Origin: Bacillota bacterium
Lineage (GTDB): Bacteria > Bacillota > Sulfobacillia > JACIYH01
DNA length: 64,000 bases
Assembly (NCBI GenBank): GCA_040757085.1
Contig: JBFLXJ010000023.1
Span: 320,575-384,574 of the forward strand
Direction of reading: 5' to 3'
Of the stretch, positions 17,502 to 25,391 are shown in pieces. Under the pieces are notes generated by a model. The model saw only the letters and a program-made list of their open reading frames with translations, was not told where the DNA came from and made no database searches. The stretch's first letter is position 1, and each line of letters opens with the position of its first letter. A program made the translations under genes and the position numbers.

Positions 17502-18671
17502 TTGCGCATTCTGGTGGCGCCCGATTCCTTTAAGGGAAGCCTGAGCGGGGTTCAGGTGGCCGAAGCCCTGGGGAAGGGCCTGAAGAGGGCTCTGCCGGGA
17601 GCCACAGTCGTCCCCTGCCCGGTGGCGGATGGGGGTGAGGGTACGGCAGAGGTCCTGGTCCTGAACACGGGCGGACGCATGGTGCAGAGGACGGTGATGG
17701 GGCCTCTCGGTGAACCCGTCGAGGCCCGATTTGCCGTGCTGGGCGACGGCGAGACGGCGGTGGTCGAGATTGCTGCCGCCTCAGGATTGCCTCTGGTGCC
17801 CCCCGCTCGGCGCGACCCCCTGGTAACCACCAGCTACGGGACCGGGCAGTTGATCATGGCTGCCATCGAGGAAGGATGCCAGCGGGTGGTGGTGGCCCTC
17901 GGGGGGAGCGCCACGGTGGATGGTGGTCTGGGGATGCTGGAGGCCCTCGGATTCCGATTCCTGGATGCCTCCGGCCGAGCCGTCCCCCGGGGAGGGAGGG
18001 GGCTGGCCCTGGTGGAGAGTGCCCTGCGGCCCGTCCATCTGCCGCCCGTGGAGTTCGTGGGTGCCTGCGACGTGGACAACCCCCTGGTGGGTCCCCAGGG
18101 AGCGGCCCGCGTGTACGGTCCCCAAAAAGGTGCTACTCCCGAGGTGGTGGAGGAACTGGACCGGGGCCTGGCCCATCTGGCCGCCGTGTGGAAGCGGGAA
18201 TGGGGGGTCGACGTGGCCGAACTGCCGGGAGCAGGTGCGGCCGGGGGAGCCGGGGCGGCCCTGGCGGCGGCGCTGCGTGCCCCCCTGATATCCGGGGCCC
18301 ACCTGGTGCTGGAGTACAGCGGGCTGCAGCGCCGCCTCGAGAAAGCAGACCTGGTGATCACGGGAGAAGGACGCATGGACTTCCAGACGCAGCGGGGCAA
18401 GGCCCCGGCTGCCGTGGCCGCTGCCGCCCGCCGCGCGGGCGTCCCCGTGGTGGCGGTGTGCGGGTCCATCGCCGCCTCCCCGGAACAGCTTGAGGAAACG
18501 GGCATTGCCGTAGCGCTGGGCATCACGGAGGGGCCCACGACCCTGGAAGAGAGCATGGCCCGGGCGGCCGAGCTCCTGGAGAGGGCGGGGGAACGGCTGG
18601 CGCGGCTCCTGCAACTAGGCAGTACCCTGGCCCACTGCCTGCGTGCACCGGGCACAGGAGGGGGTTTCTGA
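17502..18671 (+). CDS. Glycerate kinase (GarK/GlxK type)
   Basis: A 389-residue kinase of the glycerate kinase type 2 family, phosphorylating glycerate with ATP. Its N-terminal ILVAPDSFKGSLSG, PVADGGEGT, ALGGSATVDGGLGML and the ITGEGRMDFQTQRGKAP motif are the family's best conserved stretches. TTG 17502 begins ILVAPDSF with a GAAGGGG site upstream; GTG 17484 is also open. It overlaps the following Nudix gene (TGATG), so the two are probably co-expressed. Whether the product is 2- or 3-phosphoglycerate cannot be read from sequence. Confidence 0.9.
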   Translation: MRILVAPDSFKGSLSGVQVAEALGKGLKRALPGATVVPCPVADGGEGTAEVLVLNTGGRMVQRTVMGPLGEPVEARFAVLGDGETAVVEIAAASGLPLVPPARRDPLVTTSYGTGQLIMAAIEEGCQRVVVALGGSATVDGGLGMLEALGFRFLDASGRAVPRGGRGLALVESALRPVHLPPVEFVGACDVDNPLVGPQGAARVYGPQKGATPEVVEELDRGLAHLAAVWKREWGVDVAELPGAGAAGGAGAALAAALRAPLISGAHLVLEYSGLQRRLEKADLVITGEGRMDFQTQRGKAPAAVAAAARRAGVPVVAVCGSIAASPEQLEETGIAVALGITEGPTTLEESMARAAELLERAGERLARLLQLGSTLAHCLRAPGTGGGF

Positions 18672-19096
18672 TGCGGAGGGAATTCTCGGCGGGGGGCGTG
18701 GTATATCGGTTGGCGGATGCGCGTGACCCGGAGTTCCTCCTCATTCGGGACGCCTGGGGCCGGTGGACCCTGCCCAAAGGGCTTATCGAGAAGGGTGAGA
18801 AGCCCCTGGAGGCGGCCCTGCGGGAGGTAACCGAGGAAACCGGTGTCCAGGTGCGGCCGGCCGGTGATCTGGACCGCATCCACTACTTCTACCGCGACCC
18901 CGGGGGAGACCTGGTGTACAAGACCGTCTACTACTTCCTGATGGAAGCGGCGGGTGGCACCGTGCGCCCCCAGCTCGAGGAGATCACGGATGTGCGCTGG
19001 GTGCCGGCCTCGCAGGTGGTGGAGAGGTGTGATTACGAGGACACCCGACCCGTCCTGGAAAAGGCCCTCGCCCGCGTCAACCGGTTGCAACCGTAG
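18671..19096 (+). CDS. Nudix hydrolase
   Basis: A 141-residue Nudix protein with a complete Nudix box (GLIEKGEKPLEAALREVTEE followed by TGV) at about residues 37-59, and an N-terminal SAGGVVYR start typical of diadenosine-polyphosphate or MutT-like members. It binds a divalent metal through the REVTEE glutamates and splits a nucleoside diphosphate-linked substrate that cannot be named. ATG 18671 overlaps the glycerate kinase stop. Confidence 0.87.
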   Translation: MRREFSAGGVVYRLADARDPEFLLIRDAWGRWTLPKGLIEKGEKPLEAALREVTEETGVQVRPAGDLDRIHYFYRDPGGDLVYKTVYYFLMEAAGGTVRPQLEEITDVRWVPASQVVERCDYEDTRPVLEKALARVNRLQP

Positions 19097-19166
19097 CAGC
19101 CAGCGCGCCTGCCGCGCGTGGCCCGCCAGGGAGGGTATTTCACCCGGGATACCGGAGGTGAGAGAA

Positions 19167-19340
19167 TTGGGAGTGTTCGTCGTAATCGGGGTGGCGGCCA
19201 TTGCGCTGACCATCTACTGGGTACTGCTGGCGGAGCGGGCGACGCGGGCCCTGGAGCGGTCTGCTGCGGCGCTGGAGCGGGCGGCCACTGCCCTGGAACA
19301 GGGTACGAGCCCGCAGGGCACCTTTCGCCAGCCCGTCTGA
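19167..19340 (+). CDS. Small single-pass membrane protein
   Basis: A 57-residue protein starting TTG 19167 after a strong GGAGGTGAG site. One N-terminal transmembrane helix (VFVVIGVAAIALTIYWVLLA) is followed by an Ala/Leu/Glu-rich amphipathic helix with ERAT/ERSA/ERAA repeats likely to form a coiled coil, then a short polar tail. I do not recognise a family. It may be co-transcribed with the Nudix gene 70 bases upstream. Confidence 0.6.
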   Translation: MGVFVVIGVAAIALTIYWVLLAERATRALERSAAALERAATALEQGTSPQGTFRQPV

Positions 19341-19363
19341 TGCCCCCTCACAGCCGGATGATG

Positions 19364-19415
19364 CCTGTCAACGTCACACCAGCCCTGCGGGGGCGTGAGC
19401 GAGGGTGTTGACAGG
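19364..19415. repeat. Nine-base inverted repeat enclosing the upstream promoter region
   Basis: CCTGTCAAC (19364-19372) and GTTGACAGG (19407-19415) are perfect reverse complements 34 bases apart. The right arm contains the TTGACA -35 box. A regulator bound across both arms, or looping, would cover the promoter. Alternatively the hairpin ends transcription from the small membrane gene, but no T-run follows. Confidence 0.5.
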
Positions 19416-19436
19416 TCACGGGAGACCTGGTACGAT
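19408..19436 (+). promoter_or_regulatory. SigA-type promoter for the 19487-22749 gene pair
   Basis: TTGACA at 19408-19413 and TACGAT at 19431-19436 are separated by 17 bases. The expected start lies near 19443, leaving an untranslated leader of about 45 bases that contains the hairpin at 19459-19479. Confidence 0.65.
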
Positions 19437-19458
19437 ATGGGAAACGCGAGACGCCGGC

Positions 19459-19482
19459 AGCTCCCCAATCAGGGGGGCTTTT
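19459..19482 (+). promoter_or_regulatory. Leader hairpin covering the ribosome-binding site
   Basis: AGCTCCCC (19459-19466) pairs with GGGGGGCT (19472-19479) around the loop AATCA, followed by TTT. The G-run is also the only Shine-Dalgarno-like sequence before ATG 19487. The structure could end transcription early or hide the ribosome-binding site. Confidence 0.5.
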
Positions 19483-19486
19483 GGCT

Positions 19487-20206
19487 ATGTCGAGGTTTCG
19501 GTGGTTGGCGGCGGCCACGCTGGCGGCTGTGGGGCTGGTGGGAGGGGCCGTGCTGTGGTGGTTCTGGCCCCGGCCGGATTACGCCTTTGTGGTGGTGGAT
19601 GAGTCGAACGGGTTGCCGCCGGTGGGGTGGTCGGGGACGGAGGTTGCCCCCGTGGCCTGGTACGACGGCGATGGAGGCCTGTACGTCCCTCATGGCGCGC
19701 TCCGGCCCTGGCACCGGCTGGTGTGCCTGCACGAGGTGGATGCCGCGGGGGTGAGGGTCGCATCCCGCATCCTGGCCAGGAGGGGGTTCCCCGCTCGCAT
19801 CCCTCTGGACGACCCGGTGCCCGGGGTGGACGAGTGCTCGCGGGTGCTGGCCGGACCCCTGCAGGTGCTGGGCTTGGGAACGCGACAGGGGTTGCGGTTG
19901 CGCTACGCGGGGCATGACATCGTGCTGGCTCCGGGTCAGAGCTGGGCACAACTGCGCGTCATCGGAGAACGGGGGGAGCAGGTATTCTCTCCCGCTGACC
20001 CTGGCGGCTGGGAAGGCGCCGTTGGGGAAGCTCTCGCCACGGGTTGCCCCGTGACCAGGCTGGTCATCACCTATCACGGCATTTGGGCCCGTGCCCGCAT
20101 CACGCCGGTCAAGCAGGGTTCCTCGCTCGGCCCTGTCAAGCAGGGTTCGTCGCCCACAACGGCGAGGCAGGTTTCCTCACTCGGTGAGGCGGGGAGGTGT
20201 GCCTGA
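19487..20206 (+). CDS. Membrane-anchored exported protein of unknown function
   Basis: A 239-residue protein with an N-terminal transmembrane helix (WLAAATLAAVGLVGGAVLWW) and an extracytoplasmic part of about 200 residues. I recognise no family. The C-terminal 35 residues hold three imperfect repeats (VKQGSSLG, VKQGSSPT, RQVSSLG) from tandem DNA repeats. It has its own promoter and leader hairpin, and its stop overlaps the next gene's start (TGATG), so the two exported proteins are probably made together. TTG 19481 is an alternative start. Confidence 0.65.
   Translation: MSRFRWLAAATLAAVGLVGGAVLWWFWPRPDYAFVVVDESNGLPPVGWSGTEVAPVAWYDGDGGLYVPHGALRPWHRLVCLHEVDAAGVRVASRILARRGFPARIPLDDPVPGVDECSRVLAGPLQVLGLGTRQGLRLRYAGHDIVLAPGQSWAQLRVIGERGEQVFSPADPGGWEGAVGEALATGCPVTRLVITYHGIWARARITPVKQGSSLGPVKQGSSPTTARQVSSLGEAGRCA
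20108..20184 (+). repeat. Three imperfect tandem repeats inside the 3' end of the unknown gene
   Basis: Units start at 20108 (GTCAAGCAGGGTTCCTCGCT), 20135 (same opening, then TCGCC) and 20161 (GGCGAGGCAGGTTTCCTCAC). They are spaced about 26-27 bases and encode a Ser/Gly-rich tail, so length may vary between strains. Confidence 0.6.
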
Positions 20207-22749
20207 TGCGCCGCAGTGTGGCCCGAACCCTGGTGGGGGTGCTCCTTGCCCTTTCCTTTGCCCTTCCGGCGGGTGCGGTTCCCGCGCCGTCCCGGGGCGA
20301 TGGGGTCCCGGAAGCGTGTCCGCCTGCCTGGGGTTCCCCCGCAGCCGGACAGCCCGTGCTGCTGGTGGGGGGCCCCGGCAGCGACCCCGAGGGGGTGTGG
20401 GGCGGACCGGCGGGACTACGGGCCAAGCTTCAGGAGGCGGGGTACCGGGTGTGGGTGGCCGATCTTTCCCGGGATGATGACCCCGATCCGGAGCGGCTGG
20501 CGCGGCTGGTGGTGGGGCCGGCCGCCGAGCGGGTTCTGGCAGCGTGCGGGGCGGAAAGGCTGCACATGGTGGCGCACGGGTTGGGGGCGCTGGCCGCCCG
20601 CTATTGGGCGGAACGGGGCGGGTCGGGCAGGCTGGGTACCCTGGTCATGCTGGCCCCGCCCAATCACGGGTCCTTCGCCATGAACATGCTGCATGTGGTG
20701 GCTGCCCTCTCGGCGCGGGAGGCCGGGGTCGTCACCGAAGCAGGCGCTGCTGGGGGCCACGGGGAGGCGGCAGGTGCTGGCGGGGCCCTGTGGAGTTACG
20801 TGTGGGAGAAGGCCGGTTCGGTGTACCAGCCCCTGTACCGGCGCTACGTGGGGGAGTACCGCCTGGGGGTGCCGGCCCGGGACACCCTGGGCGGGGTGCG
20901 CCGCATGCTGGGGCGGCTTCCCTTTGAAGGATGGGTTGCCCGCGAGGAGCCGGAGCTCTTCGCGCGGGAATTCCGGGACGCCCAGGAACCCCTGGACGGC
21001 ACTTCGGTCACCGCTGCCTACGGTCATGCCCTGGCCCTCAACGTGGGTAGGGTGGAAGAACTGCGGGCTGCCCTGCGCGGCGCGGGCCTGGTTTCGTCGT
21101 TGCTTGAGGATCCCATCCTCACCTCCGACTGGAAGGAGATGGCGCGACACTATGGCTTGAAAGCGGCCCGCTGGGCAGGCCGGCAGGTGGCGGACTGGTT
21201 GACCCGGCAGGGGCAGAAGCTGTTGCTGGACCAGGCCCCGGCGTTACTGGGCGTGGATCCCTTCTCGCCCGGCATGGAGCGGGTGGTGGAGGAATACTTC
21301 CTCCTGCCGATGGGTCCGGGACCGGACGGCCGGCCGCGGTACGAGCGCCTGCTGAGCAACTGGTTCCTCAAGCAATGGAACGAGAAGGCGGCACGACCCG
21401 ACTCGCCCCGCTATGTGGTAGTGGCTGGCAAGGTCCCCAACCTGTGGCGGCTGGGATGGAAGCAGGTGGGCGAGAACGATTTCTGGATTGAGGTGGAATC
21501 TTGCTTCCTGCCCCTGGGACCCGACGACCGCTTCTTCCTGGTGGAGGACAGGGGTATCTCTGCCAGTCACGGAGGCCTGCCCCGTAACCGCCGGGTCCAC
21601 GACCTCGTGCTGAGTGAGTTGTCGTTTGCACCACGGCGGGTTCTGTACCCGCGGGCCGGTCCTCCTGGGAAGGCTGTTTCCTGGACCGGCCGGCGCGAGA
21701 TGTCCCTTTCCCCCTGGTATCCCCGCTACCTCAGGATCGATAGCCGCTACCTCAACCGGGGCGGGGATCTGCACATCGAACTTGAGCCGCGTACCTCTAC
21801 CCGCGCTGGCATGCCCCCCGCCTGGGTGTGGATCGAGAGGGCGGGCGGCAGGTGGGAAAGGCGAGAATTCGAATGGAATGGTGACCGGGCCGTCCTCACT
21901 GTTCCCCGTTTCGGACAGGAGGTGTATGCCGCTTTCCTGGGCAGCCGCCTTCCCCTGGCCCCCGCCCGCGGGCTCATCGCCTGTTACCGGGATTCGCCTA
22001 CGGGCGAAATCATGTGCCGGGCGACCTTCATCCCTTCTCCCGTGGAGGCCGGGGGCGGATGGGAGCAACCACCACCGGCGGAAGGCGCCGGGGTTGAGGT
22101 CTCCCTGCCCCAGGACCTGCCGGTGATCAGGGCAGTTTTGCGGACGAAGCAGACCACTCATGAGAAGGACCAGCGTACCTACCACAGCCGCTGGGAATGG
22201 GATTTCGGTGACGGTTACTCTTTCGTGGACGATGATCCCATGCACACCTCGGCCGCGGTCAGCCACGCCTTTGCCGGCCCCGGCCAATACACGGTGCGCG
22301 CGCGGTCGTACGCCAACGACGGGCGCATTCTGCGGGAGAAGGCCTGGCACGTAACCGTAACCCCGCCGGGGGCCGACGGTTCCCCGGGGGAAGACCCTGC
22401 CGGCGAGAAGGTGGAGGTCGGCCAGCCCTGGAAGGCTACCCTGGAGACAGTTCGGGAGCCCAGGGTGACAGCCACCATCCACAGCCCAAAGGAGTGGATG
22501 TCCGGTCGTCCGGCGCGCATCCGGGTGTCCGTGCAGGTGGAGGAGGTCCCTTTCCTCGCGGAACAGAGAGTGGAAATCGATCCCGGCCAGGAATTCGTGA
22601 TGATATGGGAGCGGGCGGGCTTGTTCCCCGTGCGGGTTGCTGTGACCGTGACCCTTCGCTATCGTTTCCCTGAGATTGAGTATGCTTTGCGTAACACCTA
22701 CCTGTTTGAAACCCAGGTCAAGGTGCTGACCACCTCGGGAACTGACTGA
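20206..22749 (+). CDS. Secreted alpha/beta-hydrolase-like protein with PKD domain and altered nucleophile elbow
   Basis: An 847-residue protein with a Sec signal peptide (about 1-24), a lipase-like alpha/beta-hydrolase region (about 45-250 and beyond) and a PKD-type beta domain near 660-720 (WEWDFGDGYSF then VSHAFAGPGQYTVRA). At the usual GxSxG elbow it reads VAHGLGAL, with Gly (GGG codon) in place of the catalytic Ser, while the following ARYW and LAPPNHG stretches match lipases. It may be a binding protein or a pseudo-enzyme, or use another residue. ATG 20206 follows GGGGAGGTG. The unknown exported protein is coupled upstream. Confidence 0.7.
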   Translation: MRRSVARTLVGVLLALSFALPAGAVPAPSRGDGVPEACPPAWGSPAAGQPVLLVGGPGSDPEGVWGGPAGLRAKLQEAGYRVWVADLSRDDDPDPERLARLVVGPAAERVLAACGAERLHMVAHGLGALAARYWAERGGSGRLGTLVMLAPPNHGSFAMNMLHVVAALSAREAGVVTEAGAAGGHGEAAGAGGALWSYVWEKAGSVYQPLYRRYVGEYRLGVPARDTLGGVRRMLGRLPFEGWVAREEPELFAREFRDAQEPLDGTSVTAAYGHALALNVGRVEELRAALRGAGLVSSLLEDPILTSDWKEMARHYGLKAARWAGRQVADWLTRQGQKLLLDQAPALLGVDPFSPGMERVVEEYFLLPMGPGPDGRPRYERLLSNWFLKQWNEKAARPDSPRYVVVAGKVPNLWRLGWKQVGENDFWIEVESCFLPLGPDDRFFLVEDRGISASHGGLPRNRRVHDLVLSELSFAPRRVLYPRAGPPGKAVSWTGRREMSLSPWYPRYLRIDSRYLNRGGDLHIELEPRTSTRAGMPPAWVWIERAGGRWERREFEWNGDRAVLTVPRFGQEVYAAFLGSRLPLAPARGLIACYRDSPTGEIMCRATFIPSPVEAGGGWEQPPPAEGAGVEVSLPQDLPVIRAVLRTKQTTHEKDQRTYHSRWEWDFGDGYSFVDDDPMHTSAAVSHAFAGPGQYTVRARSYANDGRILREKAWHVTVTPPGADGSPGEDPAGEKVEVGQPWKATLETVREPRVTATIHSPKEWMSGRPARIRVSVQVEEVPFLAEQRVEIDPGQEFVMIWERAGLFPVRVAVTVTLRYRFPEIEYALRNTYLFETQVKVLTTSGTD

Positions 22750-22801
22750 CCATCTCGGGAGCAGACTGGCCGCCTCGGGGGAACCCGCTGCGGATAGCCA
22801 C

Positions 22802-22830
22802 TTGTTCCCTCGCCTCCTGCCTGCTATAAT
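22802..22830 (+). promoter_or_regulatory. SigA-type promoter of feoAB
   Basis: TTGTTC (22802-22807), a 17-base spacer and a consensus TATAAT (22825-22830) lie upstream of feoA. A Fur-like box follows at once. Confidence 0.7.
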
Positions 22831-22834
22831 GCAC

Positions 22835-22850
22835 TTGAGAGTCATTCTCA
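22835..22850. promoter_or_regulatory. Fur-like iron box
   Basis: TTGAGAGTCATTCTCA contains the inverted repeat TGAGA-N5-TCTCA and closely resembles Fur boxes built around GAGAATCATTCTC. It sits across the expected transcription start of feoAB, where a bound repressor would block initiation when iron is plentiful. Confidence 0.7.
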
Positions 22851-22862
22851 TGCGGGTAGTGG

Positions 22863-23189
22863 GTGGAGGTCGAGGATTTGGTCAGGCAATCCCTGCATCC
22901 ATCGGCATTAGATGTACAGGAGGAGGCGGATGGGGTAGGGGTCGGGCAGCCCCCCCTGGTCACCCTGAGTTCGGCTCCCGTGGGAGCCCGGGTACGTATC
23001 CGCTACCTGGGGGCGGGGGTGTTGCGCGCCCAGGCCATCCGGTTGGGGCTGGGGCCCGGTTCAGAGGTGACCGTATGGGCGCGCCTCCCTGGCGGACCCG
23101 TGCTCCTCAGCCGGGGAAGCCAGAAGGTGGCGTTGGGCCGCAAGCTGGCACAGGAAACCTGGGTAGAGATCATCGGGCGCGGGTCCTGA
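22863..23189 (+). CDS. feoA: FeoA-domain protein of ferrous iron uptake
   Basis: A 108-residue protein from GTG 22863. An N-terminal stretch of about 35 residues precedes an SH3-like FeoA domain (VTLSSAPVGARVRIRYLGAG, AIRLGLGPGSEVTVWARLP, PVLLSRGSQKVALGRKLA). FeoA is a cytosolic partner thought to tune FeoB. It lies just downstream of the Fur-like box and upstream of feoB. Confidence 0.88.
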   Translation: MEVEDLVRQSLHPSALDVQEEADGVGVGQPPLVTLSSAPVGARVRIRYLGAGVLRAQAIRLGLGPGSEVTVWARLPGGPVLLSRGSQKVALGRKLAQETWVEIIGRGS

Positions 23190-23282
23190 CCCTGCCGGGC
23201 TGTTCCGGATCCGGGGTTGATCCGCTACCGCGGGTGCCCCGCCCGCATCATCTGGTACCCATATTCGGTAGAAGGTGGTCGT

Positions 23283-25283
23283 GTGCAACACTGTCATCGC
23301 CGCCGGCACCGTCAGGGCCGCCACCACTCGGACCGCGACGGGATGGAGCGTCACCGCTTGGGTGGTGACGGGTCGGGTCACTGCTGCCCGGGTCGCGAAG
23401 GCCGGGGTCGCGAGAGATTCGGGCAGGACCGGGCCCCGCGGCGGCTCATCGCGCTGGTGGGGAATCCCAACACGGGCAAGTCGGTGATATTCCATTATCT
23501 TACTCGCAGGTACGTGGAGGTTTCGAATTATCCTGGCACCACCGTTGAGGTCACCAGCGGGTGGAGCGGGGAAGACCTGGTCGTGGACACGCCGGGCGTG
23601 TACGGCATTTCCGGGCTCAACGATGAGGAACGGGTGACCAGGGATGCCGTGCTGCAAGCTGACCTGGTGATCAATGTGGTGGATGCCGCTCACCTTTCCC
23701 GCGACCTGTTCCTCACCCTGCAACTTTGTGACCTGGGAGTTCCCATGGTGGTATGCCTGAACATGGTGGACGAGGCCCGCACCGAGGGTAAATGGCCGGA
23801 TCCCCGGGTGCTGGAGGAGGCCCTGGGGGTGCCCGTCATCCCTACGGTGGCCACGCGCCGGCAGGGTCTGCCGGAACTGCGCGCCGCCCTGGCCCGGGCC
23901 GTCCCCGGAAGACCCGACCCCGACCTGGCCGCCCGCCTGGCTCGGGAAATCCCTCCGGACGTCGTGGGGCAGGTCGAGGACGACGGGCGCGGGCGGGCCC
24001 TGACCTACCTGTACCTGGAAGGGGATGACCTGGCGGCCCGCCGCCTGGGGCTGCCTCCCGGGGGGAATCGCGAGGCGGTCTGGGCACGCCGCCGCCGGCG
24101 GGCCGACGAACTGGCCGCCAGGGCGGTGACGGGCGGTAGCGTCCGGGGCACGGAGCGCTGGCGGGGCATGGTGGACCACCTCCTCACCTGGCCTGCTTCC
24201 GGCCTGCTGGTGCTGGTCCTGATCCTGGCTCTGGCGTACTGGTTCCTGGGGGTAGTGGTGGCGGGCACGGTGGTGGACTTCCTCGAGGGCACCGTCATGC
24301 AGGGATACTGGGAGCCCGCAGTACGAGGGCTGGTGGGCCACGTTGTCCCTCCGAGAAGTGCGGTGGGCCAGTTGCTGGCGGGAGAATTCGGGCTCCTCAC
24401 CATGACCGTCACCTACATCGTGGGCCTCTTGCTTCCCCTGGTGGTGGGGTTTTACCTGCTCATGGGGTTCCTGGAGGATTCCGGTTACATGCCGCGGGTT
24501 GCGGTGCTGTTTGACCGGGCCCTGAATCCCCTGGGGCTGAACGGCCGGGCCGTGATCCCCTTTATGCTGGGCTTCGGCTGCGTGACCATGGCCATCGTTT
24601 CCACCAGGGTCCTCAATACCAGCCGGGAGCGGCGCATCGCCATCATCCTCCTCAGCCTGGCCATCCCCTGCTCCGCCCAACTGGGTGTGGTCACGGGCAT
24701 GATCACCCCCCTGGGATGGCGGGTACTGGCGTTTTACGGCGCGACCGTGTTCACCGTGTTTGCCCTGGCTGGCATGCTCCTCGACCGCCTGCTCCCCGGC
24801 ACATCGAGCCCCCTGCTCATGGACCTGCCCCCCCTGCGCATACCGCGGCTGGACAACCTTCTCTATAAGACCGCCTACCGGGCCATCACCTTCATCCGGG
24901 AAGCCGGCCCGCTGTTTTTCTACGGGGCGGCGGGATTGGGTGTGCTGCAGGTGACCGGTGCCCTCGACCACCTGCAGGACCTCCTCGCTCCCGTGGTCAC
25001 GGGCTGGCTGGGATTGCCGCGGGAGGCCGCAACCGCCTTTGTGATGGGGTTTGTACGTCGTGACTTCGGTGCCGCTGGGCTGTACCACCTGGGCCTGGGT
25101 GCGGTGCAGACCCTGGTGGCGGTGGTCACCATCACCCTGTTTGTGCCCTGTGTCGCCTCGGTGATGATGATCGGCAAAGAACGGGGCTGGAAGGAGGTCG
25201 CCCTCATCTGGGCGGGCAACATTGTGCTGGCCTTCGGCGTCGGGGGTGTGGTGGCACGTCTCGCCCCCCTGGTGGTAAGATGA
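23283..25283 (+). CDS. feoB: FeoB ferrous iron transporter with His/Cys-rich N-terminal extension
   Basis: About 666 residues. The G domain starts near residue 60 with GNPNTGKS (G1), then NYPGTTVE (G2), DTPGVYG (G3) and NMVD (G4). The membrane part contains the Gate-like segments, including GFGCVTMAI and AIPCSAQLGV with conserved Cys. Before the G domain lies an unusual extension of about 55 residues rich in His, Arg and Cys (VQHCHRRRHRQGRHH, GHCC). GTG 23283 follows AAGGTGG; ATG 23343 would shorten but not remove the extension. It imports Fe(II) across the membrane. Confidence 0.9.
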   Translation: MQHCHRRRHRQGRHHSDRDGMERHRLGGDGSGHCCPGREGRGRERFGQDRAPRRLIALVGNPNTGKSVIFHYLTRRYVEVSNYPGTTVEVTSGWSGEDLVVDTPGVYGISGLNDEERVTRDAVLQADLVINVVDAAHLSRDLFLTLQLCDLGVPMVVCLNMVDEARTEGKWPDPRVLEEALGVPVIPTVATRRQGLPELRAALARAVPGRPDPDLAARLAREIPPDVVGQVEDDGRGRALTYLYLEGDDLAARRLGLPPGGNREAVWARRRRRADELAARAVTGGSVRGTERWRGMVDHLLTWPASGLLVLVLILALAYWFLGVVVAGTVVDFLEGTVMQGYWEPAVRGLVGHVVPPRSAVGQLLAGEFGLLTMTVTYIVGLLLPLVVGFYLLMGFLEDSGYMPRVAVLFDRALNPLGLNGRAVIPFMLGFGCVTMAIVSTRVLNTSRERRIAIILLSLAIPCSAQLGVVTGMITPLGWRVLAFYGATVFTVFALAGMLLDRLLPGTSSPLLMDLPPLRIPRLDNLLYKTAYRAITFIREAGPLFFYGAAGLGVLQVTGALDHLQDLLAPVVTGWLGLPREAATAFVMGFVRRDFGAAGLYHLGLGAVQTLVAVVTITLFVPCVASVMMIGKERGWKEVALIWAGNIVLAFGVGGVVARLAPLVVR

Positions 25284-25299
25284 CTCCCGGGGGGACAGG

Positions 25300-25362
25300 C
25301 ATCATTGCACCGGGGTGAGGCATCATTGCAGCGGGGACGGGCGTTGTTGCGCCGGGGACCGG
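25300..25362 (+). repeat. Three 21-base tandem repeats after feoB
   Basis: Units at 25300-25320, 25321-25341 and 25342-25362 share the pattern CATCATTGCACCGGGGTGAG with variation increasing from first to third. They lie between the feoB stop and the likely DUF1405 start, and could also be read through if that gene starts at TTG 25305. Confidence 0.75.
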
Positions 25363-25391
25363 CCGCAAGCTGGTCTGGTTTCGTCGCCGTA

